Source of the DNA: Catonia carolina
Taxonomy: Eukaryota > Arthropoda > Insecta > Hemiptera > Achilidae
Direction: 5' to 3'
DNA length: 64,000 nt
Assembly: GCA_035578175.1 (NCBI GenBank)
Contig: JAQMRL010000011.1
Span: 7,575,501-7,639,500, forward strand
The first letter of the stretch is position 1. Every line of letters begins with the position of its first letter. Below, piece after piece: positions 20,960-32,227 of this stretch. The position numbers were made by a program, and so were the translations under genes. The notes under the pieces were generated by a model that was given only the letters and a program-made list of their open reading frames with translations, made no database searches and was not told the origin of the DNA.

Positions 20960-21161
20960 ACTACAGTGGTGGAGATAGGAGTAACTAACATTTTTAAACA
21001 ATAAATATTTTTAAAGTGATGTTCTAAAAACAAGTAAAGTACTGTTACCCTTGAATACCTGAGTTGTACATTAACTCGTATTGTAGGGTCTACGGATGTT
21101 TTAGAAACTCACCGCGTATTAATTTCACTTTCACTTCTAAAATCTTTATTTTTATTTCTAG

Positions 21162-21422
21162 TGAGCAATACCGCACCAGCTTTGGCTTTTGCCAATCCTG
21201 TTTACCAGCATCACCATCGTCCTCCACGTCGAGTTCGACAACATTCTTGCAGTTCATCATCAGAAGAAGCTAATGTTGGAGCTGGTTCTGAAATGTCACC
21301 ACCAACACCCAGATTTCCACCTGGTCCTCGTGTTCCTCGTACAAATCCTCAGTGTTCTATTTCTTGGAGGTCAAATACACCTCTTGGAATTCCAACACGA
21401 TATAACTCCAATAATTCTATTG
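21162..21422 (+). CDS. raskol: raskol exon 8: Pro/Ser/Arg-rich linker
   Basis: Acceptor TTATTTCTAG (to 21161), donor GTAAGA (21423), phase 1 in and out. It encodes VSNTAPALAFANPVYQHHHR, with the AFxNPVY motif seen in this family. Then follow PPRRVRQHSCSSSSEE and PPTPRFPPGPRVPRTN, a proline-rich stretch with PxxP cores that could bind SH3 domains (inference). It ends SISWRSNTPLGIPTRYNSNN. The frame is open throughout. Confidence 0.9.
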
Positions 21423-22343
21423 GTAAGAAACTTAACATATTATTTTCATTGGTTCTTTATTGACACTGTTACTGATTAACGAGTCGAACTGAATAAACTA
21501 GTTAAATCCAGGCAAATGAGGTTTGACCATACAGGCAATGCTCGATTTATCGGACTTTTAATTATTTTTCGTAGTAACCGACATTAAAAAAGTACATTAA
21601 CGGAAAACCGGCTAAAAACTGAGTACTGTTTATGAGTAAATTGGTGTATCTCCAATTAATTTCTGAAGAAAGTAATTTAAGTAAAAGTAATCAACACAGA
21701 AAAGAACAGGCTTTAATTTGGTATAGCGTTCAAAATTTTCCGTTTGATTGTTATAGAGTTAGAGCTCTTAAAACACAATGGACTTCTTTCATGGCGCGCA
21801 CTATAAAACATTACAAATTGAACATTGAAACACCCAGAAATCCAAGGCTGGAGGAATGTCTTGTGCTATGAAAATCTGCTATTTCCGACTCATATCAAGC
21901 ATGCCTTGACGCACGTGCTATGGTGTGAGAAGAGGCATGTGCTTAGGGCAAGCAAAAGCATACGAGTGTGGACATTGCTAATTGGTTACCTTATGAACAT
22001 AAAGTACATTGTGACTTTTGTAATTACAATGCTGTAAGAGAAAGAGGTTGATTAAAAAAAAAAAATTTGTTTTTGTATTTTGTACATCCAACTGTTCTGT
22101 CCATTGTGGCAGTGAAGGGAGATTCATGAAAGTATCAAACCTGACTTGGAATTGAACCTAGGATCTCTAGTGTAGAAACCATTGCGAGCATAAAGGTGAT
22201 TGATATTGTATAAATTGAAGAACAATCTAATTATTCATGTGATATATTTTTATGTACAAGTTAACATTAAAGTGTATAATTCCTTGGGGATTTACTTTAG
22301 ATCCTTAGTAGTCTTTGTAGCTCAATTACATTCTTTTTTTCAG
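21423..22343. other. Intron with a reverse SINE head (about 22130-22195)
   Basis: At about 22130-22195 the string GGAATTGAACCTAGGATCTC is a reversed B-box head of a tRNA-derived SINE. The rest is AT-rich with no recognised feature. Confidence 0.45.
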
Positions 22344-22459
22344 GAATGCAAACTCGTCGAATGTCTCTTGAATGGACAAGAGATCTTTCAGATTCTTCTG
22401 ATGACGAAACTTGCCATGGTCGCCGATCGAAAGTTAGAACACTCCGCAGTGCAGATCAG
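22344..22459 (+). CDS. raskol: raskol exon 9: acidic/Ser motif before the coiled coil
   Basis: Acceptor TTTTTTTCAG (to 22343), donor GTAACA (22460), phase 1 in and phase 0 out. It encodes GMQTRRMSLEWTRDLSDSSD, then DETCHGRRSKVRTLRSADQ. RRMSLEW is a basic-directed kinase-type Ser site and SDSSDDE an acidic CK2-type cluster, both by sequence only. It leads into the coiled coil of the next exon. Confidence 0.9.
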
Positions 22460-24248
22460 GTAACATTATAAACTTTATTTTAATGAAATACATTAATTTT
22501 TTCCCTGAATCACCCTTTAGAGAGAGCATTTAAAATCAATATTTTAATTACTTTATTTTGCTTATGTTTTTTTCTCCCAAGTCTCTTCATTATTTCGAAT
22601 CTTTCCTTCTTAAGTTGTTAATTTTGTAGAGGGTTCGTGTCTCTTTCTTTCATCTCTACTCTAGAGATCACTGTTTGGTTTTTTTTTTAATTTCCCTGTT
22701 CTGTAAGTCTTCTGTGACTATTTTTATTACAATAATTATTGTATGCAAAACTGGATAGTATTTATTGAAATCCTCCTGTAAATGGAGTAAAGAGTTATAC
22801 CTCCCCAAGTTATTTATGTATGGAGCTTTCAAATTGTGGTAGTTTAATAAAATAAACAGAGTAATATGTTAAAGAAATACTTTATAGATGTGAAAGCGCT
22901 TTATATCTGACTAACTCATCATTAAGTACAGTATGTCATTTCCTGACTATTCAGAGTTGGGAAATTTTTTCCTACAGTGATAAAAAAACTTAAGCATTCA
23001 TATTTTGACCACTTGCACCTTAGAGGTAAAATGATAGAGTTTACCCTTTAACGGTAAATATTAATTCTATATCTACTCAAATAGAGCTACATTTTTGAAA
23101 ATAATTATGTGTAATTCTAAGCGGTACCTAGGTAATAAGGTATTTGAATTTTGATCATTAACTCCAGTAGTGTAGAAGGGCGTTAAGCAATAAATATTTT
23201 TAAAGTGAAGTCTAAAAACCAAGTACAGGAACACTTGAAAAATCCATATAAACTATTTCATAAATACAAGACAACTACAGAAAGTAAGTACTGTTTCGTT
23301 CTGATGCTACTGTTGTCACTCCGCACATGCGTATATTCATCGAGCTTGTACAGTACGGCCAAACAAACCGTGCGTGTGCATAAATGAAAGAGGCAGGTTC
23401 ACATAACAGGCATTAATGAGAATATAAGTGCCTAAAAATGTAAAAGTGTGCCTATATTAATGACTAGCGTAAAAACCTATTGCTACTCGTGTCATAAAAA
23501 TTATATCTATGTTATAAAATAATTGTTTTACCTTTTTTGATCTTGAAATCCAAAAAACTGTTTTCTTTTCATTAAACTACTTAATTATTCCTAATAAACA
23601 AAGTAAATTGATCAAATTTTGTTTTGTTTACAAATTTGTAAATAAATTCATAAATTTCATGATTTGAAACTTTGGTAACTGCTAAAGAAGGCATAAAGAA
23701 AATTATCTTATAAAAATTAAAAAATTTTAGTAGTGCTTATTTGTTATTAACTAATTATGTTAAAAATGCCCATATTACCCCCAGTTAACCTATACCTAGC
23801 TCGTAGAACTAGAAAATTATTTACATTGTGTTAAAACAAAAAGTTAAACTTAATGTCAAACATTTAAAAATATTTAAAATTAACAACTGTAAAATACCGA
23901 ATAACAAATAATAACTTATTACAAATAACCGGAGTGCGTGTGTACGCCGTGCATCACTGAACAAAATAACAGTTGAACTGGTGCCACTATGAATAGGCAA
24001 GGTTACAGCAGGTATATTAAACAGAATTCCTGGAATAGACACCCACACAAACAAAATGTTTACGTAGGCTACTGCATAAGCTCGGCAAATACGGTGATCT
24101 AAAATTGGCCCTGCAAGGGGAACAAAATTTTACTTCTACGCAGCTCTAAGAATTATAACTCATAGGACATAAAATATACTGTTTATAATACATACTTATT
24201 ATTTAGATTATTGATTTTAAATTAATTAATGTTCAGTTTGATTTTCAG
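22460..24248. other. Intron; one repeat relic at 23121-23220
   Basis: 23121-23220 resembles the two flanks of the SINE at 20636-20959 joined together. No coding exon is needed here, since the phases of exons 9 and 10 match. The remainder is AT-rich and unclassified. Confidence 0.45.
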
Positions 24249-24397
24249 TATGAACGAGAAATCGAACATCTCAGAGCCAGTGTTGATTTACTGAAAATTA
24301 AATTAGAACAGGCTGAAACAGGTTCAAACTCGCACCTACCAGACCATGACAGTGACGATCATGATTCTCCTGATAACATGAAGAACATTATCGCCAG
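24249..24397 (+). CDS. raskol: raskol exon 10: coiled coil, part 1
   Basis: Acceptor GATTTTCAG (to 24248), donor GTAATT (24398), phase 0 in and phase 2 out. It reads YEREIEHLRASVDLLKIKLE with hydrophobic residues at heptad spacing, then an acidic break DHDSDDHDSPDNMKNIIAR. SynGAP/DAB2IP proteins end in a comparable coiled coil used for oligomerisation. Confidence 0.9.
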
Positions 24398-24735
24398 GTA
24401 ATTTTAATAAATTAATTTAATTATATCATTGAACCAACACTTCTAAATGGCTTTAATGGTGTTAAATCCACTCCCAAAACCCTAAATCTATTTGCTGAGT
24501 CATTAAGGATTTAATGAATTTTTTGTCCTGCTTGTTAATATTTTATTGGATTACATTTGTATTGGTTTTAACTTTTTAACATAATTCTATGAGTATATGT
24601 TTGTAGTTAGCCTATATTAGTTTTATTGACTAGGTATAATCTTAAAGATTGTAAATAAAGATGACTGATTCTGTGTGCTAACCACAGAGTTATGAAAGTG
24701 AGTTTTTTAATGTTAACATGAAATTGTTCCATGAA

Positions 24736-25480
24736 ACTTGACTTATTTAAGTCAATAGCCAAAAGGCTGGTTTTGAACCTCGAGGTTTTACTACGTAAAA
24801 ACAAGGAGTTAGGTGGTTTACTACGCCTTCCTCACTGAGTTGAAAAAGTGTGCTTATCAGCATGCCAAGCCCTCTGAAAAGCACCTTTTTCCATCCACTC
24901 TAAAAATAACACCTTCACTTCATTCACCACAGGGTCTGGCTGTATAATTCATTACTCTCAGAGGAGATAAATCAGACTTGTGTCTTTTACAGCTCTTCTG
25001 TTCTTAAATACTTCAGTCAGGTAATTGGCTGACTATGTGATTTGAAACAAAACTATTTTTTTTGTACCCCTGGAACCAGTAGATCAAGTGCAATTAATTT
25101 TAAGATTCCACCTTATTGTTATGGGCAATTTCATAAGACTAATTCTGGAAAACCACTTTTTTAATTTCAAGTTTCATAAAATGATCAATTGAAACCCAAT
25201 GTATTGAGTGCTAAAAGTTTCTGTTAATATTTTCTGATCTTGAAGAGTCCAGTCACATAATTGGCTGATGACCATGTGATAAGAAACAGAACTATTTTTT
25301 GTAGCCCTGGAACCAGCAGATCGAGTGCAATTAATTTAATATATTCCACCTTCTTCTTGTTATGGGCAAGTTCATAAAACTAATTCTGGAAAACCACTTT
25401 TTTTTAATTTCAAGTTTCATAAAATGATCAATTGAAACCCCAATGTATTGAGTGTAGAAAGTTTCTGTTAATATTTTGTT
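24736..25480 (+). repeat. Repeat family B, copy 3, with internal tandem duplication
   Basis: 24736-25140 matches the repeat at 4905-5290 (GGTTTTGAACCTCGAGGTTT, TCAGCATGCCAAGCCCTCTG). The 3' part (about 25020-25235) is repeated at 25249-25470: both carry ATTGGCTGA, GAACCAGYAGATCRAGTGCAA and AATTCTGGAAAACCAC. This is the longest copy of the family in the window. Confidence 0.75.
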
Positions 25481-25622
25481 AAAATATTTAAAAAAAATTT
25501 ATAATAGCAATAGTAAAGTTGAGGCAAAAGAGTGACAAGTCAGTATGGTTTGATGTACAATCTGTTATTAGAAAATGTGCATTGTAAATAATTTTTAATT
25601 TTTTTTCGTTTTTGATTTTCAG

Positions 25623-25842
25623 ATTAATGTCTGTCGAAGAAGAATTGAGAAAAGAACAAAGAAAAATGTCAGATACATTATCTCATAAACAAAGAGTCAT
25701 AGAAGCTCAAGAAAGTCAGATAGCTAAACTTGATGCAGCCAATAATCGTCTATTGGCTGCACTCAAAGATAAAATTCAAGAACAAAATACAAACGCAAGA
25801 CTCCTTGCCGAGTTAAGCGAATTAAAAAGTTCTTCTTGCTGA
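25623..25842 (+). CDS. raskol: raskol exon 11: terminal exon, coiled coil and C-terminus
   Basis: Acceptor GATTTTCAG (to 25622); the codon split with exon 10 gives Arg, then LMSVEEELRKEQRKMSDTLS. A leucine/isoleucine heptad pattern runs through VIEAQESQIAKLDAANNRLL and LLAELSEL. The protein ends KSSSC, with TGA at 25840-25842. The predicted long coiled coil matches the C-terminus of SynGAP/DAB2IP proteins. All phases upstream agree with this frame. Isoforms with other ends cannot be excluded. Confidence 0.93.
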
Positions 25843-26346
25843 ATTATTGACTCGTAATTTATTTACAAGTATCAAGAATCTTTCATTCTAATAATAATGT
25901 ATTATAATATTCTGTATATTAATCTACTATAATAATCTTTTTGATAAAACTCAAAAAACTTTTTGTAGCAGAGGATAAACTTAAAATATATTTCCAGTTT
26001 ATCCTCATGATCTTGTATGTACCAAAGACATAGATTTTAGAATAAGGATACCACCTCACTGTTAATTAATATCCCTGTAGTTAATTGTTTAATCTTTTTG
26101 TATTATAGTTTTATTTTATGTAATATTTCATTTAAACTCAACTGAATTTCATTTTTACAGCGTCTGTTATTCGGATGTGGTAATTAGTTACTTATTTTGT
26201 AATTGAACAAATTTTATTAGTTGCGTACTGTTTATTTGATCTGATTAATAATGTTATTTTTTATTTTTAAGTTTATTCACTGAAACCTCTTGTTAATTTT
26301 AACTTAACAGATTTAAATTTAAGCTCAAATGTTAATTGAAAATAAA
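25843..26346 (+). terminator. raskol: raskol 3' UTR with candidate poly(A) signal
   Basis: AT-rich sequence after the stop. The first canonical AATAAA that I find is at 26341-26346, 500 bp downstream. Its use is inferred. Further AATAAA hexamers occur later, so longer UTRs are possible. Confidence 0.5.
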
Positions 26347-26454
26347 ATTCTCAAGATGTTTTTCATTTAATATTTAAAGTAAATGTTCACATGTATTTTT
26401 ATACCAGTATCTATCTTGCTGTGCCAATCAGCTTCTGGTCAATGAAGATTACAT

Positions 26455-26540
26455 ACAAAAAAATGCCAGGTCTGATCAGGAATCGAACCCAGGATCCTGG
26501 CATAAAAGCCAATTTTGATGACCACTACATAACAGGCTGG
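26455..26540 (-). repeat. tRNA-derived SINE head (reverse)
   Basis: GAATCGAACCCAGGATCCTG is a reversed B box, preceded on the left by AATGCCAGGTCTGATCAG. Same family as 2605-2680 and 40800-41015. Confidence 0.6.
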
Positions 26541-26730
26541 GTATGTTAACTGTTAAATTAATATTATTAATTTGATATTCTTTTGGATTATGTAATTTAT
26601 AACAGCTATATTAAGTTTTTTGCTAATTTTCATTTAAACTTAAAATTTAATGATTTCTTTATTTTATGTGTTTATTCATGCCCTTTTTATTTCTATTTAA
26701 CGATGTTTTTTAGTATTTTTCTTTATTTAA

Positions 26731-27210
26731 CCCTTTGAGTGTGCTGAGTTTATATGTATACTGCAATTAGATTATTTCATGACTGTGTACTCTTGCCGGT
26801 TTTTTAATCTGGTTAATTTGTTTTGTTTTTGAATTTATAACTTTTTATTTTTAAATTTGTTTTAATAACAAGGTTGACAGGATCGTTGCGTAGTTTTTTT
26901 TTTAGTTTATTTTGTCAATTGCGCTCTTTATTAGTGACTATTATGGGTTATGGCACGGAATCTGAGTTTTACGCGATAATGCCAGACCCTACCTCGAAAT
27001 CAAATTTGGGACTTTCTGCTTTACAGTGGACAGAGTATGTTCTAGCACTGTATCCACTGGGCCACGAAAATGACCTGTTTAGTGTTTGTTTAAATTGATT
27101 TTTACAAAATAATTTACTAATATTTATTAGGTATAAAATTCATGCTAATATGAACAGTAAGGGAAATTAGTATCATCGCATAGATCTGTTACCAGTATGT
27201 ACTCAAAGGG
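26731..27210. mobile_element. piggyBac-type MITE with TTAA duplication
   Basis: TTAA (26727-26730) precedes CCCTTTGAGTGTGCTGAG, and the right end CAGTATGTACTCAAAGGG is followed by TTAA (27211-27214). The tips CCCTTTGAGT are inverted repeats. The 480-bp interior includes a short frame (26874-27098) with no recognised domain. It is a non-autonomous element of a different piggyBac family from the one at 11209. Confidence 0.8.
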
Positions 27211-27214
27211 TTAA

Positions 27215-29429
27215 GTAGGTATTGTTAAAATTTTTCTTGTTTATAAATTTCTGCTACATCAATTTGTATTATCAATGTATTAAAACGTTTTATTATCAGA
27301 CTGTTTATTAGTAATGTAAACAATTTTGAAAAATGTATTGTATTTTATAAACTATGAATGGATAACTGTGTTCCATATAATAGTTTCAAAGAGCTTAATT
27401 GAAACTTTCTTTTAATACGCGTGTATCAGATCAACATAATTACTATCTTGGTTCTCGTAAAAAATATATTTGGGTTTTTGTAATCACAAATTAGAATTAT
27501 CTTTATACTATTTAAACTTTCATAAAAAAAATTGTATTTCTAATAAAATATATTTTTATAATCATACATTATATCTAAAAAAATTTATAAAATTATCAAA
27601 ATTCTAATGATTTTCTAAAATAAACTTAATAATTGGTGTTGTCTTTCAATCATATTATTATTCTATATAAAATATATTATTTAATAATAGTATTACGTAT
27701 ATAATATATAAATAATATGTATAAAAAATTAGTGTAATTCAAAAAATTAAATTGTAGATCAATTAATAAATTGCAATAAGTATAATATTAATTAATGTAA
27801 TTTAAATGTGTGTTTCTCAAAAGAGATAGTTTATTTATTAAATATTTCTAATTCTAGTAAACTCTTAAATGCAATAATGAAATCAAGCAGTGTAGTATAA
27901 AAAAAGTAGTATTTTAAAAGAACAACACCTTTATAAGCAATACTTGAGACCAATAGTTAAGAACAAATGATTTTTACACATTTAATATTTTATGTAGCAG
28001 TAAAAGAAAATTATGGTTTTTTTGTGTTTAAGGGAAAATAAATGTTTTTTTATGAAAAATGATCCTTTTAGGATTTACTTTCTGAAAATTACGTATTAAA
28101 ATTGTTTATGCTAAAAATTTCAGAGTTAATACCAAATAGTAAACAAATTTTCAGGGTTTATTTAACTAGTTAAATTGTAGATCAATTAATAAAAAAAATG
28201 TTCGTCCATAGAAAAAGAGATCGTCTTCACTAAGAAAAATTTTCAGGAGAGCAAAAAAACTGAAATTAAGTCAAAAAATAACATTTTCTGTTATTTTGAA
28301 TTTTAAACCTGATTTAATTCTCAAAATTAGGCAGTATGTCAAATAGGGAAACTGACCTTAGCTTTACCAATGTATTTATTATTAGTAAAGTCAAGATTCC
28401 TTTTCTGTTGGATATTTAAAAGAAAAACTAAAATTCTGGCTAGACATGAAAAGTAAAAAAGCACTGGAGAATATCCTAGGAAAATAGTCTAGATTGGTGC
28501 CTCTACACTTTAGAAAATCAAAATTGTCAGAATGTAAATTTTTAGTTTAGGCCTATTTCCTAGTATCATTATCTTTTTTTTTAGATTAGTTTCCTTAGTA
28601 TTAAATTACAATTTGTTAAAATTGCAATGAAATTTTTCAATTTTTTGTCAGTCTGAATTTTACATACAACGTGACATCTGACAAAGTAAATAATAGAAAT
28701 ACACTTAATTGGACAACATTATCACTGAAATATTAAACTTTGACAGCAATTTCCCGAAAACAAGTGTTTCTTAATCTTCCTCTTTAAAATTTTGCAACTT
28801 TTTTATAACAGTAAAACAAAGGTAAAAATATCATTGTTTTCAGTTTTAAATCCTTTGTTAGAAACAATCATAACCTCACTTTTGACTTTGGTTTAGTCAT
28901 TTTCAGTTTTATTTCCTTATTTAGAAAAACCTTTTTGTGATTTTTTTTAGACACTGAGGAAATATTTCTATGAAACCTAAATTAAAGTCTGATATTTTAC
29001 AGGTGTTAAGAAATGTAGCTGAAAGTCAACATTGAGTTATGTAGAATGTCAGGCTCCCTTTTAAATGTTAACCTAAATCCTGAGTGATTGCCGTTGCTAC
29101 AGTATGTGTTTTAAGAGTATGTTTATGTACATGTATTTTTCGAAGATTCAAAATCTTAACCTTTTTTTAAACTAAATTTTTAAATGTATTCTTTGTGACA
29201 CCATGTTCAGCTGTTCTCATTTTCGTCCCCCTTCATCATCTGCATTAGTAAATCTGCAACATAATCGGATGTAAAATAATAAATAAAGCTAATAAAAAGC
29301 TTCCCACTGATTATTTCTTTTGCTGCTTCTGCTACTGCTACTCCTGTACTCATAACGTTTCCAGAGTATGAGTTTTTTTTGTAGAAATGTAAAACTTGTT
29401 TAGTATTCATTTTTTTTAAATTTTAAATG
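27215..29429. other. Intergenic, very AT-rich, no recognised feature
   Basis: Includes a stretch at 27540-27800 that is almost all A and T. A minus-strand frame at 29207-29410 (67 residues) has no recognised domain. Nothing supports a gene. Confidence 0.4.
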
Positions 29430-29431
29430 TA

Positions 29432-30751
29432 CAGGGTGAGTCATATTGAACTTTCCGATTTCAATAAAGTGTGTATTAAAAACAAAGCGACATGCAGTAA
29501 AAATTATTTTATTGTTTGAAAGTACATAACATGCAGTTTTAATTTAGTTGGTTTTAAAAATGATATCCTGTAAATGTCTACCTCCATTGACCACACACTG
29601 CTGAAGCCTTTCCCGGAAGTTGTCCATTACTCGTCGAGTCATATTCAGTGGAATAGCATTGATTTCTTCCGTGATTGCAGCCTTCAGTTCATCGATGGTT
29701 CGGGGACGATGCGTGTACACCTTTTCCTTCAGGTAACCCCAGAGAAAAAAATCGCAGGGGGTTAAATCAGGTGATCTCGGCGGCCACCCAACGTCACCTC
29801 GCAAAGAAATGAGATGACCGGGAAACATTTGTCGCAGGATTTCCATTGAACGCCTGGATGTATGGGCTGTAGCACCATCTTGTTGGAACCAGATGTTATC
29901 GTTGTCATGATTCTGCGTTAATTCCTCCAATTTCGGTTTCAGAAAGGTTTCAAGCATGTCGCAATACCGAGCAGAGGTAACTGTGACGACTTGACCATCT
30001 TCTTCAAAAAAATAGGGACTTCAGACACCAAACTCTGCAATAGCGCACCACACTGTCACTCGAGGGCTGTGGAGTGGTCGTTCGTGTAGGTTTCGTGGGT
30101 TATTCTCAGCCCAGTATCGAAAATTCTGTTTGTTAACAGTTCCGGCGAGGTGAAAATGTGCCTCATCACTGAAGATCAAAACAGCAGTGCGGGGGATCTG
30201 CTGAATGTCGCGGCATAAATTTGTTCGTGTGTCTAAGTCTCTAACTGTTAATTCTTGCACTACCTGCATCTTGTATGGGTGAAATTTAAGGTCTCTTTTC
30301 AGTATTCTGCGGACACTACTGAAAGATAATCCTAGTGAAGCGGCATGTTTCCGAACAGAACGCCGAGGGGATTGTTGAATTGAAGCCCGCACTCTATCCA
30401 CGTTTTCCGCTGACGTTGACGTCCTAATTCGGCCTTGTGGTCTTGTTTTTAATGCTGATGATGTTGCTCTAAAATTTGATACCCAATTTCTGATTGTTGG
30501 TCCAGTGGGAATGGGATCACGTCGACCAATAGCAAAATGTAAACGGAACGCACGCTGTGTTGTGATCACAGAGCCGCCATTTTTAATAAACTCTTCAACT
30601 ACGAACGCACGATGTTGTCCCGACCAAGCCATTGCTCACACTAAAACTGCATGTCATGGCGCGTCTAATGACACCATCCCCACCCTTCTACTCCTTCCCT
30701 TCTTCGTGCAACGCCCTTCCAAAACCGGAAAGTTCAATATGACTCACCTTG
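29432..30751 (-). mobile_element. Tc1/mariner-superfamily element, DD41D (rosa-like)
   Basis: The tips CAGGGTGAGTCATATTGAAC (left) and, as reverse complement, CAAGGTGAGTCATATTGAAC (right) are about 26-bp inverted repeats that end in TTTCCG. TA flanks both sides (29430-29431 and 30752-30753). At 1,320 bp it has the size of a full-length mariner-type element, with the transposase on the minus strand. The spacing between the second and third catalytic Asp is 41 residues, the DD41D pattern described for the rosa branch; the branch assignment is inference. Confidence 0.85.
29544..30632 (-). pseudogene. DD41D transposase with a single nonsense codon
   Basis: The minus strand from 30632 to 29544 is one frame of 362 sense and nonsense codons before the final stop, with a single internal TGA at 30021-30023. 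Part 1 (203 residues) begins MAWSGQHRAFVVEEF and has paired helix-turn-helix regions (RKHAASLGLSFSSVRRIL). It carries the first catalytic Asp in IFSDEAHFHL. Part 2 has the second Asp in FQQDGATAH and the third in SPDLTPCDFFLWG. Apart from the stop the frame looks intact, so loss of function is probably recent. It is transposase-derived, not a host gene. Confidence 0.85.
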
Positions 30752-30753
30752 TA

Positions 30754-31484
30754 TAATTCACTTTTTTATTTTTCCTACCTGGATTTCTTTGAAAATTTAA
30801 TTTGTCAATTAAAACAAATTAAACATTAATAGAAACCACCAATTCCACCAATTTTCAAAAATTTAATTTTGTTTATTTTTTTTTGCCCGTGATTAAGGCT
30901 TTACAGAATAACTATTGGAAATAATACAATTTTGGCTATTTTTTTCTTGTTTATTTCTTTGTTGTATTTAATGAAATTAGAAAAAAATATTTAAATTTAT
31001 AAAAAATTGTTTTTATCGCTACTAATTAAGATTTAGACCATTCAAATTATGAATTACATTAAATTTATTAATAATATAGCTATATGTTGTAACTGGCTGC
31101 TTGAGGTAATAAAAACTTGTCTTTTATTACCATCTTACTTACTTGTCTTTTATTTGCCATGTACTAAAAAAAAAAATTAGAATAATTTTAAATTTTAAAA
31201 GCAAAGCTACAACTGTATTAGTTGACACTCATATTGGGTATGAATGAATTCATGTTTAACGTACTATAAATGATTTCACGTTCAGAATGCCGTGTGGGAA
31301 GTCCATAAGCAATGTATTTCATATGGGAGTTAGAGCACTATTACACTAAGTAAAAATATCGACTCTGGGCCACAACACATTCTTAATATTTGTATTGTTT
31401 TAAAGATCAGATACTAACAAATTATTATAGTATGGTGATTTTTTTTATCAATTTTATTTGTCTTTTAAATTATTTTAAAGTAAA
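30754..31484. other. Intergenic, AT-rich, no recognised feature
   Basis: No coding frame or repeat was recognised. Confidence 0.4.
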
Positions 31485-32227
31485 GAATAGTTGGTGCTAC
31501 TATAGTACTTGGCCTACTGTGTTATGTTTAGTGAAATTTGTATTTCTTGATGTGGTAGCACTGTTCCCTAACACTTTTGGTGTGAAAATATTCATATGTT
31601 TTACTGGTTATGTGATATTAAGGAAAAAAAACAAATTATATACTATAATTTACAATAGCAAATAATACTATTAACTAATAATATGATAAGAATTCACCCA
31701 GTTATTTTTACAATTAGCAAATAATACTATAACTAATAATACAATAAGTATTCACCCAGTTATTTTTAGTCAGTCTGCACACTGTACACACTGTGAATGT
31801 CATTGAGAAAAGCAACAAACAAATCAGGTTCTACTTTTCATTTAATTTTCCATGATATATGGTTAAGGTGTGAATGAAATAATTCTTTCGGAATGCCTTT
31901 TTTTGTTTAAGAATGTTTATTTTTGCGTCCAGCCACGATCTCTCAATTGCTTGTGTATTGGCTCCTGTTAGTAGATCTACATAATTTCGCTGATGGTTAA
32001 CCGTTGAATGCAGGTAACCTAATGTTCACATAACCTGTAAAATATGTAAATATTTTTAAAACCTATTGTTCACAACCATAACCTAATGTAGTTCTCATAA
32101 CCTGTAAAATATGTGAATATTTACGCGCCAAAAGTGCTAGTGGACAGTGCTACTACATCAACAATAATACAAACTTCACTAAACATAACGAGGTAGGCCA
32201 CGTATTATAGTATCAACGAATAGTTAT
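31485..32227. mobile_element. Foldback-like element with ~130-bp arms
   Basis: The left arm (from about AATAGTTGGTGCTACTATAG, running through GGCCTACTGTGTTATGTTTA and GATGTGGTAGCACTGT) is mirrored as reverse complement in 32095-32227 (ACAGTGCTACTACATC, TAAACATAACGAGGTAGGCC, CTATTCG reversed). The interior holds a ~60-bp tandem duplication (31652-31708 and 31716-31772, sharing TATTCACCCAGTTATTTTTA-like ends). A related stretch near 32030-32060 repeats part of the right arm. No transposase was found. Confidence 0.6.

Noticed and set aside
26874..27098. Small protein-coding gene
   Set aside because: It lies wholly inside a TTAA-flanked MITE and has no recognised domain.
29207..29410. 67-residue minus-strand frame as an exon
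   Set aside because: No recognised domain and no phase-matched neighbour exon; chance frames of this size are common here.
31640..31772. CRISPR-like or satellite array
   Set aside because: Only two ~60-bp units with no spacers; a simple tandem duplication in AT-rich DNA.
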